Below, in pieces: positions 36,711 through 48,230 of a DNA stretch of 64,000 bases. The stretch lies in NCBI GenBank assembly GCA_023213395.1, contig CM041465.1, positions 135,601,741-135,665,740 of the forward strand, in the 5' to 3' direction. The stretch's first letter is position 1. The number at the start of each line of letters is the position of its first letter. The DNA is from Cycas panzhihuaensis. Lineage: Eukaryota; Cycadophyta. Both the position numbers and the translations under genes were made by a program. The notes below the pieces were generated by a model, which was not told the DNA's origin, ran no database searches, and saw only the letters and a list, made by a program, of their open reading frames with translations.

Positions 36711-37694
36711 AGTAGTTTGTTGGTGGAAGTTTTATAACTTTTTGTATAATGTCCTTTCTATCACACCTTTGGCACACAATTGTTTAATTTCTAGTCCCAT
36801 AAGAAGTATTGGGCTGGTTAGATTATCTAAAATTATTGGATCTAAGTCTAGGTTGATTATTTTAGCCTTGGCCTTGAGACTATTTTTGTTAGAGTTGAGG
36901 AGCCTGTTGTCTAAGAGGACATTATCCTTATTGTCTACCTATTCCTCTTCCACGAGAATTACCATGTCTATGAGAGTATTGACCTTAATTTTCAGTATAA
37001 CAAAGATCTTCTTCCACTTTAAAAGCAATATCAACTGAATCTGATATAGTGGCAAAGTTGTTATCAAAGGTCTTATTAAATTCAATGAACTTATCAACAA
37101 GAGCCTCAAAGTTTAGGGTCTTCAAAGTGCCACTAGATTGAAGACTTCCTAATAGATTTTTTTAATCTAGGATATGGAGACATGACTGAATCAAAAAAGC
37201 CCATGTAATGCATTGAGTTTTAAAATCTTTATCAATGACTTACTTGATTAGATGAAGGAGATTGATTGTCTCACTTATGTGTCCTTTTTACATTTAAAAA
37301 TTTTTCATCTTTAGCACTAAGTGAATAAATTCTAAGTCTGATTTAGTGTCAAAGTTCTTCTTAAAAACTTCAAGAACTTTCCATACTGTATTATGTATAG
37401 CTTTATCAATGAGATTATTTAGGGAATAATCAGTGACAAGCTATATCCCTACACAGATTTTATCATCATCAAGTTCCCATTGGCATTTAGTTGTAGCTTT
37501 AGTGGGAGCAGTTAGAGCACCTCCTCTAGAAATAGTTGAAGTAGCTATAGCTACATCGGATGGTGTAGGTTGCAAGTGATCTCTCTGTAGACCTTCATAG
37601 TTTACATCATTTCTAACACTAGTAGACCACATGCCCAAATTTTCTTTCCTTTTTAGAATGTAGTTCATATTTTGCTTGAACTATAAAGACATGG
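36711..37694 (-). pseudogene. Copia-C gag, decayed (right copy)
   Basis: Counterpart of 9777-10760. 37441-37668 is the N-terminal piece (MNYILKRKENLGMW...). A TAG lies at codon 4 as in the left copy. The shared TAG before SQGQGQ is at 36880-36882. Antisense frame 36595-37038 is a shadow conserved only because the arms are duplicates. Confidence 0.83.
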
Positions 37695-39703
37695 TGTCTT
37701 TTGAGAAGGGAAGAAATGAATAAGGGACTATAAAATTCATGGCAATAAATGAATAATTACTATTTACAAATGGGAAATGTAATGAAGTAGTGTAGCAGAA
37801 GGAAGAAGAAGTAAGAATGGTTGCTCAAAGATGAAGGGAGTAACTTAGATAAAAGTCACCAACACTTATGACAAATATTAACCTGACGCAACTGGAATAT
37901 GAGAAGCAGTATGATAAAAATTGGTCACTAATACTTATGGAAAATATTAACCTGACACAGTAGGAATCTGAGAAGCACTATGAGTGTGATTACATTATGG
38001 ATCACTTTTCACAAATAAGTAAGTGATCAATATACAAGATTATAGGCCAATGTAGAAGCTGTTATCATTGGGTTTATGTTTGAAACTCAAATGTAGGATG
38101 CGTAATCAACCCAATGACCTCTAACTTATGTCCAACATGTAGTTGAGGGTGTTGAAGGGATGCCTAGGCTTCTATTAGAATTAAGTTGCCCTTCACCCTT
38201 GATACCCGTAATTGTGCTTTATGATAAAATCCAAGTCACAACAGAGCCCAGGTACTCCCAATCTTCACCCAGTTCACTAATGAGAAGCTATATACCTCTT
38301 CTAAAGAGTGGTACATGCATACCTATGGCTATGATGGATATTAGATCAGGTATATTTTAATCTTATATTAAAGTTTTAGTTTTCCTGGTTAGTTATCATG
38401 ATGATCCCTGATTGAGGCATAATGGTTTGGCTAACTACACCTCACCAATATTCTAGTTTAGTCTAGTCCCAACTTGAAACCCACACCTCCTTTATAGCAT
38501 GGAATTTTTCTAGCTAAGGTATCTCAACCTTGGTGACTGTGTGAACAGGTATAAGATGGCAAAAAATAGCGCATGTGATGCATTCCTTTTAGGAATAATG
38601 AAAAGATTATTGAATTGCATCAAACATATATTTAACTAAAAATAGAATGCTTGCTTGTGTTGCTTTTGGAGTGCTTATTTGAAGTATCTTTAGGGTGCTT
38701 GATTTGAGTGATTTTAGAGTGCTGAAATGCAATGCTAATAAGTGAGTGAGGACACTGGATATTGCTTCGATCTAGGTGTTTCTTTCTCACTTTTACAATG
38801 GGCTTTAAAGCTTTATAAAAAGAAGGAAGAATTTTTCTTTACTTTTTTTTTTTTCTTAGTTAATATAAAAGAAAGTAGTCTTCACTAAATTAGCACTAAC
38901 TTTCTCCCATGACAATGAAATAAAATGATGGTTTTTGTGCTGTAAACTAGACTCATAGCTTCATCTTCAACAGCAGAATTAGGTCCAAATGAGTTCTGAA
39001 AAGTTTTTGGCAGCCCCACAAAGTTATTAGATTATATTTTTCCAGAATTCTCACTAAAAATAACTACTATTTACTGAAATATCAATAACTTCCTTATATG
39101 ACATCAAAATTAGGTGTCGATTTTTGTTCTAGAAAGTAAACTTAGAGCCTCATCTTTAACAATTAGAATCACATCAATTAGAGCTATGTAGAAGTTTAAC
39201 AAGCAAATTTTATTCCTCTAGAAATTTTAGTTTGATAATATCTCATTAACACATGATACGATATGAAATTTCTATCATTGTTTTATCACCAGGATCTCAA
39301 TATGGGAAAGTTGAGACTATACAATGATGGATATTTTAAATGGGTCAAAATTCTTAAAAAAAAAAGGGTAAAACTTCCCCTTACAGTCATTCTTCTAAAT
39401 GCTAGAAAATTTTCTGCAGCATTTCCCCTTGCTAAATAGACAAAAAGAGGGGAAAGAAAAAGAAGAATGAGATAGCATGAATGGCTACTAAAGGATTAAA
39501 ATCCTTGGGCCTTATAACTCCTTGTATTGTGCTTCTAAACCTATAAAAGAGAAAGGGAAAGTAAACAATACAAAATATACTATCATAATAACTTGAAAAT
39601 ATTTCTAAATCTACTTTCACAATCTCCTTCACCACATGGATTGTGGGGGAGAAGGAAGTGGTGTCTTTATTGCAAGTGTAAGTGAGGAATATGAAGGAAG
39701 TAA
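37695..39703 (-). other. Copia-C 5' leader (right copy)
   Basis: Mirror of 7767-9776. It includes the 69-bp tandem duplication at about 37845-37982 and the short PBS-proximal frame 39432-39716, which again has no recognised family. Confidence 0.7.
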
Positions 39704-39715
39704 GCTCTAATACCA
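39704..39715 (-). other. Primer-binding site, Copia-C right copy
   Basis: TGGTATTAGAGC on the minus strand, identical to the left copy and one mismatch from the initiator tRNA-Met complement. Confidence 0.9.
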
Positions 39716-39717
39716 CA

Positions 39718-40015
39718 TGAAAAGAGTGGATCTACCCTTCATTTCCATGCACTAAATATAAAGGCAAACATGGGAGTAAGAGAGACTTGAGAGAAAGAAA
39801 GTAGCTCTCATAAAATGGGGAGGTAAGAATGAGTCTCCTTCATTGAGATTTTACTTTTATATTGAGAGAGGGAGCATTAGGGTTAGGTGAAATGAAATTA
39901 TACATAATCCACATGAAAGTACATTTCACTTAATTGATCTAATTTAAAGTTCACATAAGACCCTTTTTAGAAATAATCAACTAATATAATGACCTTGTGA
40001 TATTAACCCTTTTCA
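39718..40015 (-). repeat. Copia-C 5' LTR (right copy)
   Basis: 298 bp, TGAAAAGGG to CTCTTTTCA on the minus strand; exact mirror in position of 7455-7752. Confidence 0.93.
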
Positions 40016-41977
40016 TCATTGCCATAATATGAATCTAAGGAAAGTAAAGCCAAACATAAAGATAAAGCCAAGCAAGGAGAAGTTAATGAATATGAGGGTT
40101 CAAAATCTAATTAAGTTAAGAAATCAAACGCCATACTTCATGCAATAGGAAAGTGAACTAGTAATCAAACTTGCTCACCTCCTAAAGGTGGAGAAGTTAA
40201 GAGAACCATCAATATAGTCAAGGCTACAAAGAACTCAGGGCTAACTAAATTACCTAATAATTTGACATTCAAGAATCCTGATTCTTTTCCTCTTTCTCCC
40301 CCTCATCCTATTTGATTTTAATCCATTCCTTTTACTTTAAAATATGGATCTTTCTCCTTGCTTGAAAAGTTGAAGACAATTCTTGCATGGATATTAGTTA
40401 TAGATTTTTTAAAGTCCTAAACAAAGACAATCATTATTTGATGCCTTAGGAGTTTCTATTCCTACTATTTCACTTGGTTATACCCTCTCTTTCAATTTAA
40501 CTACCTTGCCTACCCATTTGGAACATGCTCCTAATGATATTCTACCTTTTTACATTAAGATTTTTAAGGATGATATAAATATTCATCATGTTAGTATTAA
40601 CAAAGGCTCATCTATAAATGTGATTCCTCTTTGTCTCATTGAAGACTTAGAGATTTTCATTTTTAAACCATGTACATGGATCTATCAAGGATATGCTAAG
40701 AATTAGAAAATCACCCTTGGACAGGTTACTTTACCTTTGGCATTGAAAGGGAAGATAATCTTAGTTGGCCTAACTATTATTAATTTAGATCTAGAATATA
40801 ACATCCTCTTGGGTATACCATGGATTACCTAAATGTTTGTTATTTGTTCTTCTCTCTTTGGCAAACTTAGATTCATTCATAAGGGAGAATTAATGATTAT
40901 TAAATGTAAACCAATACTTGTTAAATGTTTAATTCCTTTGGTCAAAATTGTTATAGAACCTAGAGAGTGTTTTGTTTCTTTTGAGAACTTCTTTTATTCT
41001 CTAGGTTTAGGATAGTACTTTGCCATTAAGACCTCTTCTTTTCCTAAGACTAAAGTTAAGGACATTAATATGATTGGAAAGATATCTTTAGAGTCAGGCT
41101 CTTCTACTACTAACTTACAAATCATTCAATCGATTTTACATCCTTTTTTAATTCTTCCTATTCTAAAGGAAGTACCTTATAATGATAATCAAACTTATAA
41201 TGAGTCATCCTCATTGCAATAAATCATTTCTATTACTTCACGTAGGAATGAACAAGACTACACATGTATACTATGCCTTCCTTTGATTAGAAGAACCTCT
41301 AAAAATTCTCTTATGACTACTCATTCGTATAGATGATGAGCTTCCTCCCGTGACTTTATGCTTGTACCTAGAAGGTCTTCATTCCTTTGATCTCCTTTCT
41401 TTATTACTTAGCTTAACCACCATAAGAAGAAACCCATATTACATAGGCACCTTGATTTTTCACTTGATATAAAACTCCTTTGATTTTTTCTTTACTTGGA
41501 TTAAATCGAACATCACCTAGGGAAGTTAAAGAAATTAATATGATTTTAATCATATCTCTTCCTTCTGAAAGCTCTTTTCAAAATTTACCATCACCTCTTG
41601 TCCATCTTACTCCACGTAGTAATTTTCCTTTGATTAATTAATTTAGCTTCTAACAAGTCTTCACTTTAAGTTGGAACTTTCAAGATCAAGGTGCTCCTTT
41701 CATGCAAGCATCTTTAATTATCGATATCTTCCCAACTTAGGACCAACAATCTTTTGATAATTTCCCTCTCATGAGGTCGTTACCTTGCCTCTTAACTAAC
41801 ATGAAGAATTCCATCCTCATAGATCTTTATCATTTAGACCATTTTAAGAATGATGAGGCAATTCTAGAATATCTAGCTGGATCTTCAAGTAGTCTTCTTC
41901 CCAATCATCATAAACTAGCTTTTATGAAGTAAATACATCTTGACTTGCCATTGGCCAATTCTCGTCAACTTCCAAAT
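40016..41977 (+). pseudogene. Gypsy-1 middle piece with protease
   Basis: Continues Gypsy-1 gag after Copia-C. A Lys-rich segment (40030-40200) is followed by the protease at about 40450-41020. The active-site segment is INKGSSINVIPLC (Asp replaced by Asn, as in the left duplicate; Gypsy-2 keeps Asp). LDLEYNILLGIPWIT near 40785-40825 is the retropepsin C-terminal motif with one change. 41020-41977 is the protease-RT linker, interrupted by Copia-B at 41978. The last five bases, CAAAT, are the target-site duplication. Confidence 0.83.
41973..41977. repeat. Target-site duplication of Copia-B (copy 1)
   Basis: CAAAT, matched at 49365-49369. Joining the two flanks restores continuous Gypsy-1 sequence. 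Confidence 0.92.
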
Positions 41978-42407
41978 TGTTAGATTATATAATGCAAACT
42001 TATGTATTTTAATGTTATTATTTAAGTCACGTGTCTTAAATATTATTTAAGTGATTCCAAAGTTGTAAACTTATGTTTAAAATTAATTGAATTATGGATG
42101 GTCATTAAAATGTGGAACCGCATTCCAACGAACCTCCGTCCTATTTATTAGGTTCCTAGATTCATGGAATTAGTTCCAGGAATCTAGGAGGTTTGTCCTT
42201 ATGCCTAAAACTAGGCTGTTTTATACATTAGTTATTGTATTATTTTTTTTATTCATTTATTAATTCAATTTAGATTAGGAGATGGTTTTTCTTCTCCAGA
42301 AGGGGTTTTCCGCCTATCAATCCCGTGTACATGTGCATTGTCATTTTTCTGTATTTTTTCATTTATACCTATGATTTAATGATTATGTGCATGTGCCTAT
42401 TCCATCA
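41978..42407 (+). repeat. Copia-B 5' LTR (right copy)
   Basis: 430 bp, TGTTAGATTATATAATGC to CCATCA, matching the 3' LTR at 48945-49364 and the left LTR at 5064-5492. Confidence 0.95.
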
Positions 42408-42419
42408 TGGTATCAGAGC
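42408..42419 (+). other. Primer-binding site, Copia-B right copy
   Basis: TGGTATCAGAGC, a perfect complement of the plant initiator tRNA-Met 3' end, directly after the LTR. Confidence 0.95.
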
Positions 42420-44950
42420 TACACATGTTCCATTAATATCTTTGCATAAAACATTTCATCCATACAAAATTCTATAATTTTTTTTACACAAAAACTGCCA
42501 TTAAGGCAGAGCCATTTTTCTTTATACATCAAAATTTTACATAAAAACTGCCATTAAGGCATTGCCATTTTTTTATATACATCATATTCTTATACAAAAA
42601 CTGCCATTAAGGCAAAGCCATATGCCAGGTTTATCCCAAATCAATATATATCACTTCTTATAATACTCTTTTATCCAGTTCTCAGATTTCACTCTTTTGT
42701 CCAGTTCTCAGATTTAATCTGTTTTCCTAAGGCTGGAAGCCTAACTATCATCAACAATTCACACTCTTTTTAATAAGAAAATTGATGACTAATTTACTCC
42801 ATTCCCATCCTCACGTATAAAACTCTATGGTATGTATTGTTCCAGTGAAACAAGGCCATTCTCAAAATAAAACTCCATCTGTACAATAAAATTCTTCAAT
42901 AGAATATGAGGGAATAGAGTTGACTCATTAGCTAATCTCTTTAAGGGAGATTATAGCTCAAAAAGATCCCTTGGGGTCCAAGACCCATCTATCTTCTTTG
43001 CTCTACCTTTCTCTGCCTCACAGCTCACTTGTAAACCCTCTCTTAATTGTCCAGACAAGGATTGGTGCAGGAGATGTCACCCAACCAACACAGCAGCCTT
43101 CCAGGTCAATTTTATCTTTAAGTCATTTTCCTCCTTCCACAATCTTATTGCTATTCAATCAATGTGATCTCCTCCTAGTCTGCACCTGCTACAACAAATA
43201 AGAAGCACTTGTTAATGGCTCCATGTAATTGAACTCTGCTCCAAATAAGAAGTTTCCAGTAGCTCTCTCCATAGTCAGATAAGAAAACGGAGAGGAGAAG
43301 GCAGAAGAAGATTACTGTAAACACTTGAGGAGAAGACGCCAATGGCACCCATTGACAGATTGAGTCATGTGGTACTAACAGAGGGTCAGCTGAAGGGTCT
43401 ACCCCAGCAAAAAGAACCAGGAAGCACAAAGGAATGGCCACGTTTCACGTAGTTGAAGAGGAGATGCCCTCGTGCAAAGAAAACTCGTAACCAAGCAAAC
43501 AAAAGAAAAAGATAAAAGAAAAAGATCATCGTGGTGCTGCCTTGACCTGCTGCCTCTCAACCGATAGCCATGATTCTTCTTGAATTGCCCTGCCTCCCTA
43601 TCTCTGTGATGCCTTCATTCTCTGTCCTTACCTCCATCCTTGCCTCGAAGATCTGCAGTGTAAAGAGAGCGAATGCCACCACCATGATGGGGATTACCAG
43701 GTAGGGTTTCCTCATCTTTACCCCCCCCCAAGACCCTAATCTTAATTCAAATCTAACTTTGTGTTTTAATACAAATAAAAACGTCAGGTTCGTACCCAAT
43801 TATTATTTAGTTATATTTGTTTTTTGATTTAAAATTACCCCCCCCCCTCCCTTAAACTTTATAAAATCTTTTATTTTTTGATTCAAATGAATCATCACCC
43901 CCCCCCCCCCCCTCCCCCCTTTTAACTTTATAAAAATGTTTTAATTATTGATTCGAATGAATCAACATATTTAACTTATTACTTTAATTTAGATCAAAGT
44001 TTCTAAATTACATTTAGTACTTTGATTTAAATTAATACCCCCCTACCTTACAATGATTTAATTCATTTTGATCTTAATTAAAATAGATTTTAATCAAACT
44101 CTATTAATTTTATACTTTGATTCAAATCAAAGTTTCCCTTCCCTTAAACATTTTTTTATTAAAACAAACCTTAAACACCTTTATAATACCTTTATTAAAT
44201 AAATACGCCACTTCCTTAATTATTATCCTTTTTTATTCTATTACATTCTCCCCTTTCCCCCCAAATATTTTATTAATATTTAAACAAAATCCCTCTCCCT
44301 TAATTTTTCTCCTTACAAGGTATTTATAATATTTAATCGCCTACTCTTAATATTTTAAAATTTAAATCAATATATCCTTCTTTAAGTTCTTTTTTTAAAA
44401 ATTAAACCCCTTACATATAGATCTTACTACATAAGCCTAATTAACTTTAGGCTAATTTTTTTTTTAATATTATGTTTATCCAACTACTATTTAAGTAGTT
44501 TTTATAACTTTTTAAATATACACTTAATCTATAGATTTGAATTATGCCATTTAATCTTTAAAATTACACATTTAAAAAAAAAAGGGGGGAAACTAAATAC
44601 TTAATTATGAAGTTTTTTTTGTCAAGGAAAATTGTTTAATTTTTTTTCTAAAAGGGAATTGTTATCTTTAAGGGGGACAGTTTATTTTTCTAAATGGGGT
44701 TTTTTTTCTAAAAGAGGACTATTTTATTAAAAGAAAACTATTTTTTTCAAAATAACTGGTTAACAAATTGTTGCTTATTTATTTCTATTTAAAAACACAT
44801 GATCTTTTTATCTTAAAATTAATCAATGCAAATTAAGATGTCTTTGTGAAATATATCTATTAACAAGATTAGTGTTTTTCATTAGGTAATTATTTTCTCA
44901 AGTCACCTTCATAATTTTTTAATCTTTAAATATACCTCAACACTCCCAAT
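42420..44950 (+). other. Copia-B 5' leader (about 2.5 kb)
   Basis: Contains the tandem repeat above, a visibly G+C-richer part (about 42960-43740) with antisense open frames at 43175-43441 and 43557-43799, then an AT-rich part with long C runs (about 43724-43732, 43839-43849, 43898-43913) and GATTCAAATGAATCA-like palindromes. No known domain. The antisense frames match those of the left arm with few changes, which duplication alone explains. Confidence 0.7.
42495..42630 (+). repeat. 53-bp tandem hairpin repeat after the PBS
   Basis: Three copies of CTGCCATTAAGGCA start at 42495, 42548 and 42601, an exact 53-bp period. Each core can pair TGCC with GGCA. The position, 75 bases after the PBS, is where packaging or dimerisation signals lie in retroelements; that role is inference. 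Confidence 0.85.
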
Positions 44951-45960
44951 ATGGCATTAATGCTAGGGACAGTCACCTGCATTCCAATTCTAATCTTAGC
45001 CGGCTCAAATTATGCCGATTGCAGGAATCACATATCCCATCAGCTCAAACAGCAAAAAGTATAGTGATATGTGACAAGTGAATTCCAAAAACCAAAAGCA
45101 GATGCTACTGAGAATCTTATGGTATATCTGATGAACTCAGATGCCGCATTAGGCACTATATTAAATTCTCTCTCACTAGAAATCAGTCGGTTTTCGAAAA
45201 GATGACTTAGCCACTGTCTGGAAAACCTTGGAAGAAAAATACGACAAGGTTGATACACATCAAGTAGCTATCCTAGAAGAACAATTATATAATCAGACTT
45301 TTGATGACTTTATAAATGTTGAGGATTTTTTAACAAAAATTCAATCAATCAATAAAAATCTAGATAATTACATTAAATCTAAAACCAAAGAAGGTGATAT
45401 AGAAAAAATAACTACGCATGTCAAAGACGGCGACACACTCGTACGTCTTGCAGTTAATAAATTACCAAAACACTTCAATCTTTACCAAGCTGCTAGACAA
45501 CAAGCTGGCAATCCACCTATCACATTCAATTAGCTGACAAATTAGTTGATTGAGCATCAAACAATGTTAATTAGAACAAGCGTAATAAAATATCATTCAT
45601 AGGATTTATTTTCTAAAACTAAGCCATAATTTAAAAACAAACAACAGAATAACAACTTTCATAATAACAATCAAAAATTTAATAAACCTCATCGAGGTTC
45701 ACCATCTAATTCTCACAATAATGTTAAATATTCTAGTCCAACTAAAAACTAGAATACTTCCAATCAATTCATTTCTAATAGAAACAATACATCTTCTTCT
45801 CAGAATACTAGTTGTGCCTACTGTCATAAAAGAGGCCATACTATTGATGTCTGTAGAAGTAGAATAGCTTCAAAAGTATGGAAAGCTTCCAAAGGATTGC
45901 AAAATAAACTGCAATCCCATTTTAAATCCCATTTCCAATCGAACTCATAATCTAGACCAT
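44951..45960 (+). pseudogene. Copia-B gag, decayed (right copy)
   Basis: ATG at 44951 opens MALMLGTVTC and AGSNYAD, the N-terminal copia gag motif. Two adjacent stops follow before YVTSEFQKPKADATENL. The frame then shifts by one base near 45190 (the left copy has ISQQFSEKDD here) and is open again at 45228-45533. The zinc knuckle CAYCHKRGHTIDVC near 45815-45860 is complete (CX2CX4HX4C type), unlike in the left copy. Confidence 0.85.
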
Positions 45961-45989
45961 AAAACTGTTAATTTCATAATCGTTCCTTG

Positions 45990-46145
45990 GCAACAATAAT
46001 TTCTGCATTTGTTGCTCCTTCCAACCAACCACCACAATGGATCCTTGACTCTGGTGCATCTCATCATATGACTAGACACTAGAAAAACTTAACCATCTCT
46101 CAATTCGAAATGAACTCTGAAGAAGAGATTTCTTTCGGTAGTGGT
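45990..46145 (+). pseudogene. Copia-B protease fragment (right copy)
   Basis: PPQWILDSGASHHMT with DSG intact near 46035-46070, then a TAG. The domain is cut off at about 46145 by the deletion that also removed the integrase N-terminus. Confidence 0.83.
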
Positions 46146-46206
46146 AATTAACTACATGTGTTGATTACCCTATGTGGTAATTAACTACATGTGATGTTAA
46201 TTAACT
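46141..46206 (+). other. Deletion scar with templated filler
   Basis: GTGGTAATTAACTACATGTG occurs at 46141-46160 and again exactly at 46174-46193. This 66-bp patch replaces about 345 bp still present in the left arm (about 986-1330). Confidence 0.82.
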
Positions 46207-47130
46207 AGTGGTTTACCACCATTAAACACTATTTATGATGTTTGTGAAGCCTGTGTGACAGGTAAACAACACATGGATCCATTTCCATATAAAACTCAAT
46301 ATCGAGTAACTGCTCTATTAGAACTTATCCACTCTAATATATGTGGACCTTTTCATGTACCATCATACTCAGGATCTCGTTATTTCATTATATTTATTGA
46401 TGATTATTCAAGAAAATGTTAGGTTTATATGCTCAAAACACACAATCAAGTGTTTAACATTTTTGTTGAATATAAAACGTTAGCAGAAAATCAATCTAAT
46501 TCAAGAATCAAAATATTTCGATCTGATAATGCTAAGGAATATTTAAGTAGAAAATTTACCTCTTTCTATAAATCACATAGAATTAAATTCTAACATTTAG
46601 TTGCATACACGCCTCAACAAAATGGTGTTGCTGAACACAAAAATTGTACTCTTGTTGAAATGACTCGTTACATGTTACATGCAAAGAATCTCAATCTAAA
46701 ACTATGGATAGAAGCAATTAACTACTCTAATTACTTATTAAATCATTTACCCAGTAAAAGTTTACAAAACGTCACTCCAGAACAAAAATAGTCTGGAAGA
46801 AAACCATCTGTCCTACACTTACGAATCTTCGGTAGTATCGCATGGGAACATATCCCTCATGAAAAACGTAAAAAGTTAGATAAAAAAAGTCGAAAATACA
46901 TCTTCGTTGACTACAACGAAGAAAGTAAAGCCTATAGACTTTTAGATCCAGTCACACATAACATTTCTATTTTGCATGATGTAGTATTTGATAAAGAAGG
47001 CTCTACTTCAACATCTACTTATGTAGAACTTCCTGTTGAAGATTTGTTAACCAACACTCGTTTGGTTGATGATTCTGATAAACAAGTTGATTCAAAAATC
47101 ATAGATTCTTTATCAACTTAAGTCCAAAAT
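46207..47130 (+). pseudogene. Copia-B integrase, N-terminally deleted
   Basis: Resumes at LPPLNTIYDVCEACVTGKQH (the Cys pair of the HHCC finger), then FIDDYSRKC near 46390-46420 and FRSDNAKEYL near 46520, which keeps the second catalytic Asp, unlike the Copia-C family. PQQNGVAEHKNC near 46612-46645 holds the catalytic Glu. The C-terminal part includes GSIAWEHIP and HNISILHDVVFDKE. A few TAG/TAA stops. Confidence 0.87.
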
Positions 47131-47214
47131 TAGACTCTATCAGAACCCACTGAAATAGATCCTTCTTTTCAAGCTAGCACATTAAATTAACCTACAACCT
47201 CAGATTCAGTTACT

Positions 47215-48230
47215 CACAAGTAACCAATTTGGACAACCAAAATGCTTGCTGATGCTGGATCTAATGTAGGCAATCCCGTTGATATTAGGCACACATGTAC
47301 GCAAAACTTCATGCAAATTTTACCTTAATGGCAAAAATAATGGAAAACAATGATCCCAAAACTTTTAAATAAGCCAACAACAATCCTGTATGGCAAGATG
47401 CTATGTAGACTGAATTTGCTACCTTAATTAAAAATTCTACCTGGGATCTTGTTCCTCTTCCACCTGGAAAAAATATAGTCAACTGTAAATGGGTTTATAG
47501 AACTAAATATAATTCAACAGGTGTAGTGAAAAAATATAAAGATCGCTTTATTGCCAAAGGATTTTCCCAAATTGATGGCATTGACTATAATGAAACCTTT
47601 GCTCCTGTCGCAAATATGAATACAATCAAGATAATCATTACTCTTGCAGCCAAATTTGGTTAGGAAATCCACAAAATAGATGTTAAGAGTGCTTTCTTGA
47701 ATGGTGATCTCAAATAAGAGATCTACATGTCACAGCTACCTAGATTCATTGAAAATCCTAATTTAGTCTGTAAACTTAAAAAATCTATTTATGGTTTAAA
47801 ATAAGCTCTTAGAGCTTGGTATACCAAAGTTGATGATTACTTAATCCACATTAGATACACTAGATGTATTAGTGATCCAAATCTTTATTTTAAACGTGAA
47901 GATGAAAATCTTACAATTCTAATCCTTTATGTTAATGACATTATTATCATTGAATCATCAGCCCCTAATATTCATCATCTCAAATCAACTTTAATGAATA
48001 AATTTGAAATGAAAGATTTAGGTCTATTACATTACTTTTTAGGTTTACAAGTTTATCAAAATCAATCAAATATAACACTATCCCAACCTAAGTATATTCT
48101 CGATTTAATTTAGAGGTTTAACATGAAAAATGCTAAACCTGTATCCAATCCTTTACAATCAGGAGTTAAACTGTCTATTGATTGTTCAACTCCGTTATGT
48201 GATCCAACTCTCTATAGATAACTCATTGGT
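47215..48230 (+). pseudogene. Copia-B reverse transcriptase, decayed
   Basis: Copia RT with NSTWDLVPLPPGKN, NCKWVYRTKYN, DRFIAKGFSQIDGIDYNETFAPV, IDVKSAFLNGDL and KKSIYGLK in order. The polymerase centre is YVNDII near 47930-47945, with the first Asp changed to Asn. At least five in-frame stops fall at expected Gln positions, for example YGLK-stop-A near 47800 and YR-stop-LIG near 48218. Confidence 0.88.

Larger units (their letters stand above)
32423..40015 (-). mobile_element. Copia-C, right copy (complete Ty1/copia)
   Basis: Minus-strand element with both LTRs of the 298-bp family: 5' LTR 39718-40015 and 3' LTR 32423-32720. PBS 39704-39715, leader, gag, protease, integrase, RT and RNase H follow in order on the minus strand. 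Flanks are CCATT (32418-32422) and TCATT (40016-40020), a one-mismatch target-site duplication, and both outer flanks are Gypsy-1. This is the unrearranged form of the element, and it shows which end of the left copy was altered. Confidence 0.92.
32945..47191. repeat. Right arm of the large inverted duplication
   Basis: Reverse complement of 1-14530 (see that entry). It runs from the Copia-C 3' UTR through the Gypsy-1 middle piece into Copia-B. 47191 pairs with window position 1, so the duplication may continue further into Copia-B or beyond it, but the partner sequence is outside the window. Confidence 0.93.

Noticed and set aside
42408-42419. tRNA gene suggested by the initiator tRNA-Met match
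   Set aside because: Only the 12-base primer complement is present, next to an LTR; no cloverleaf.
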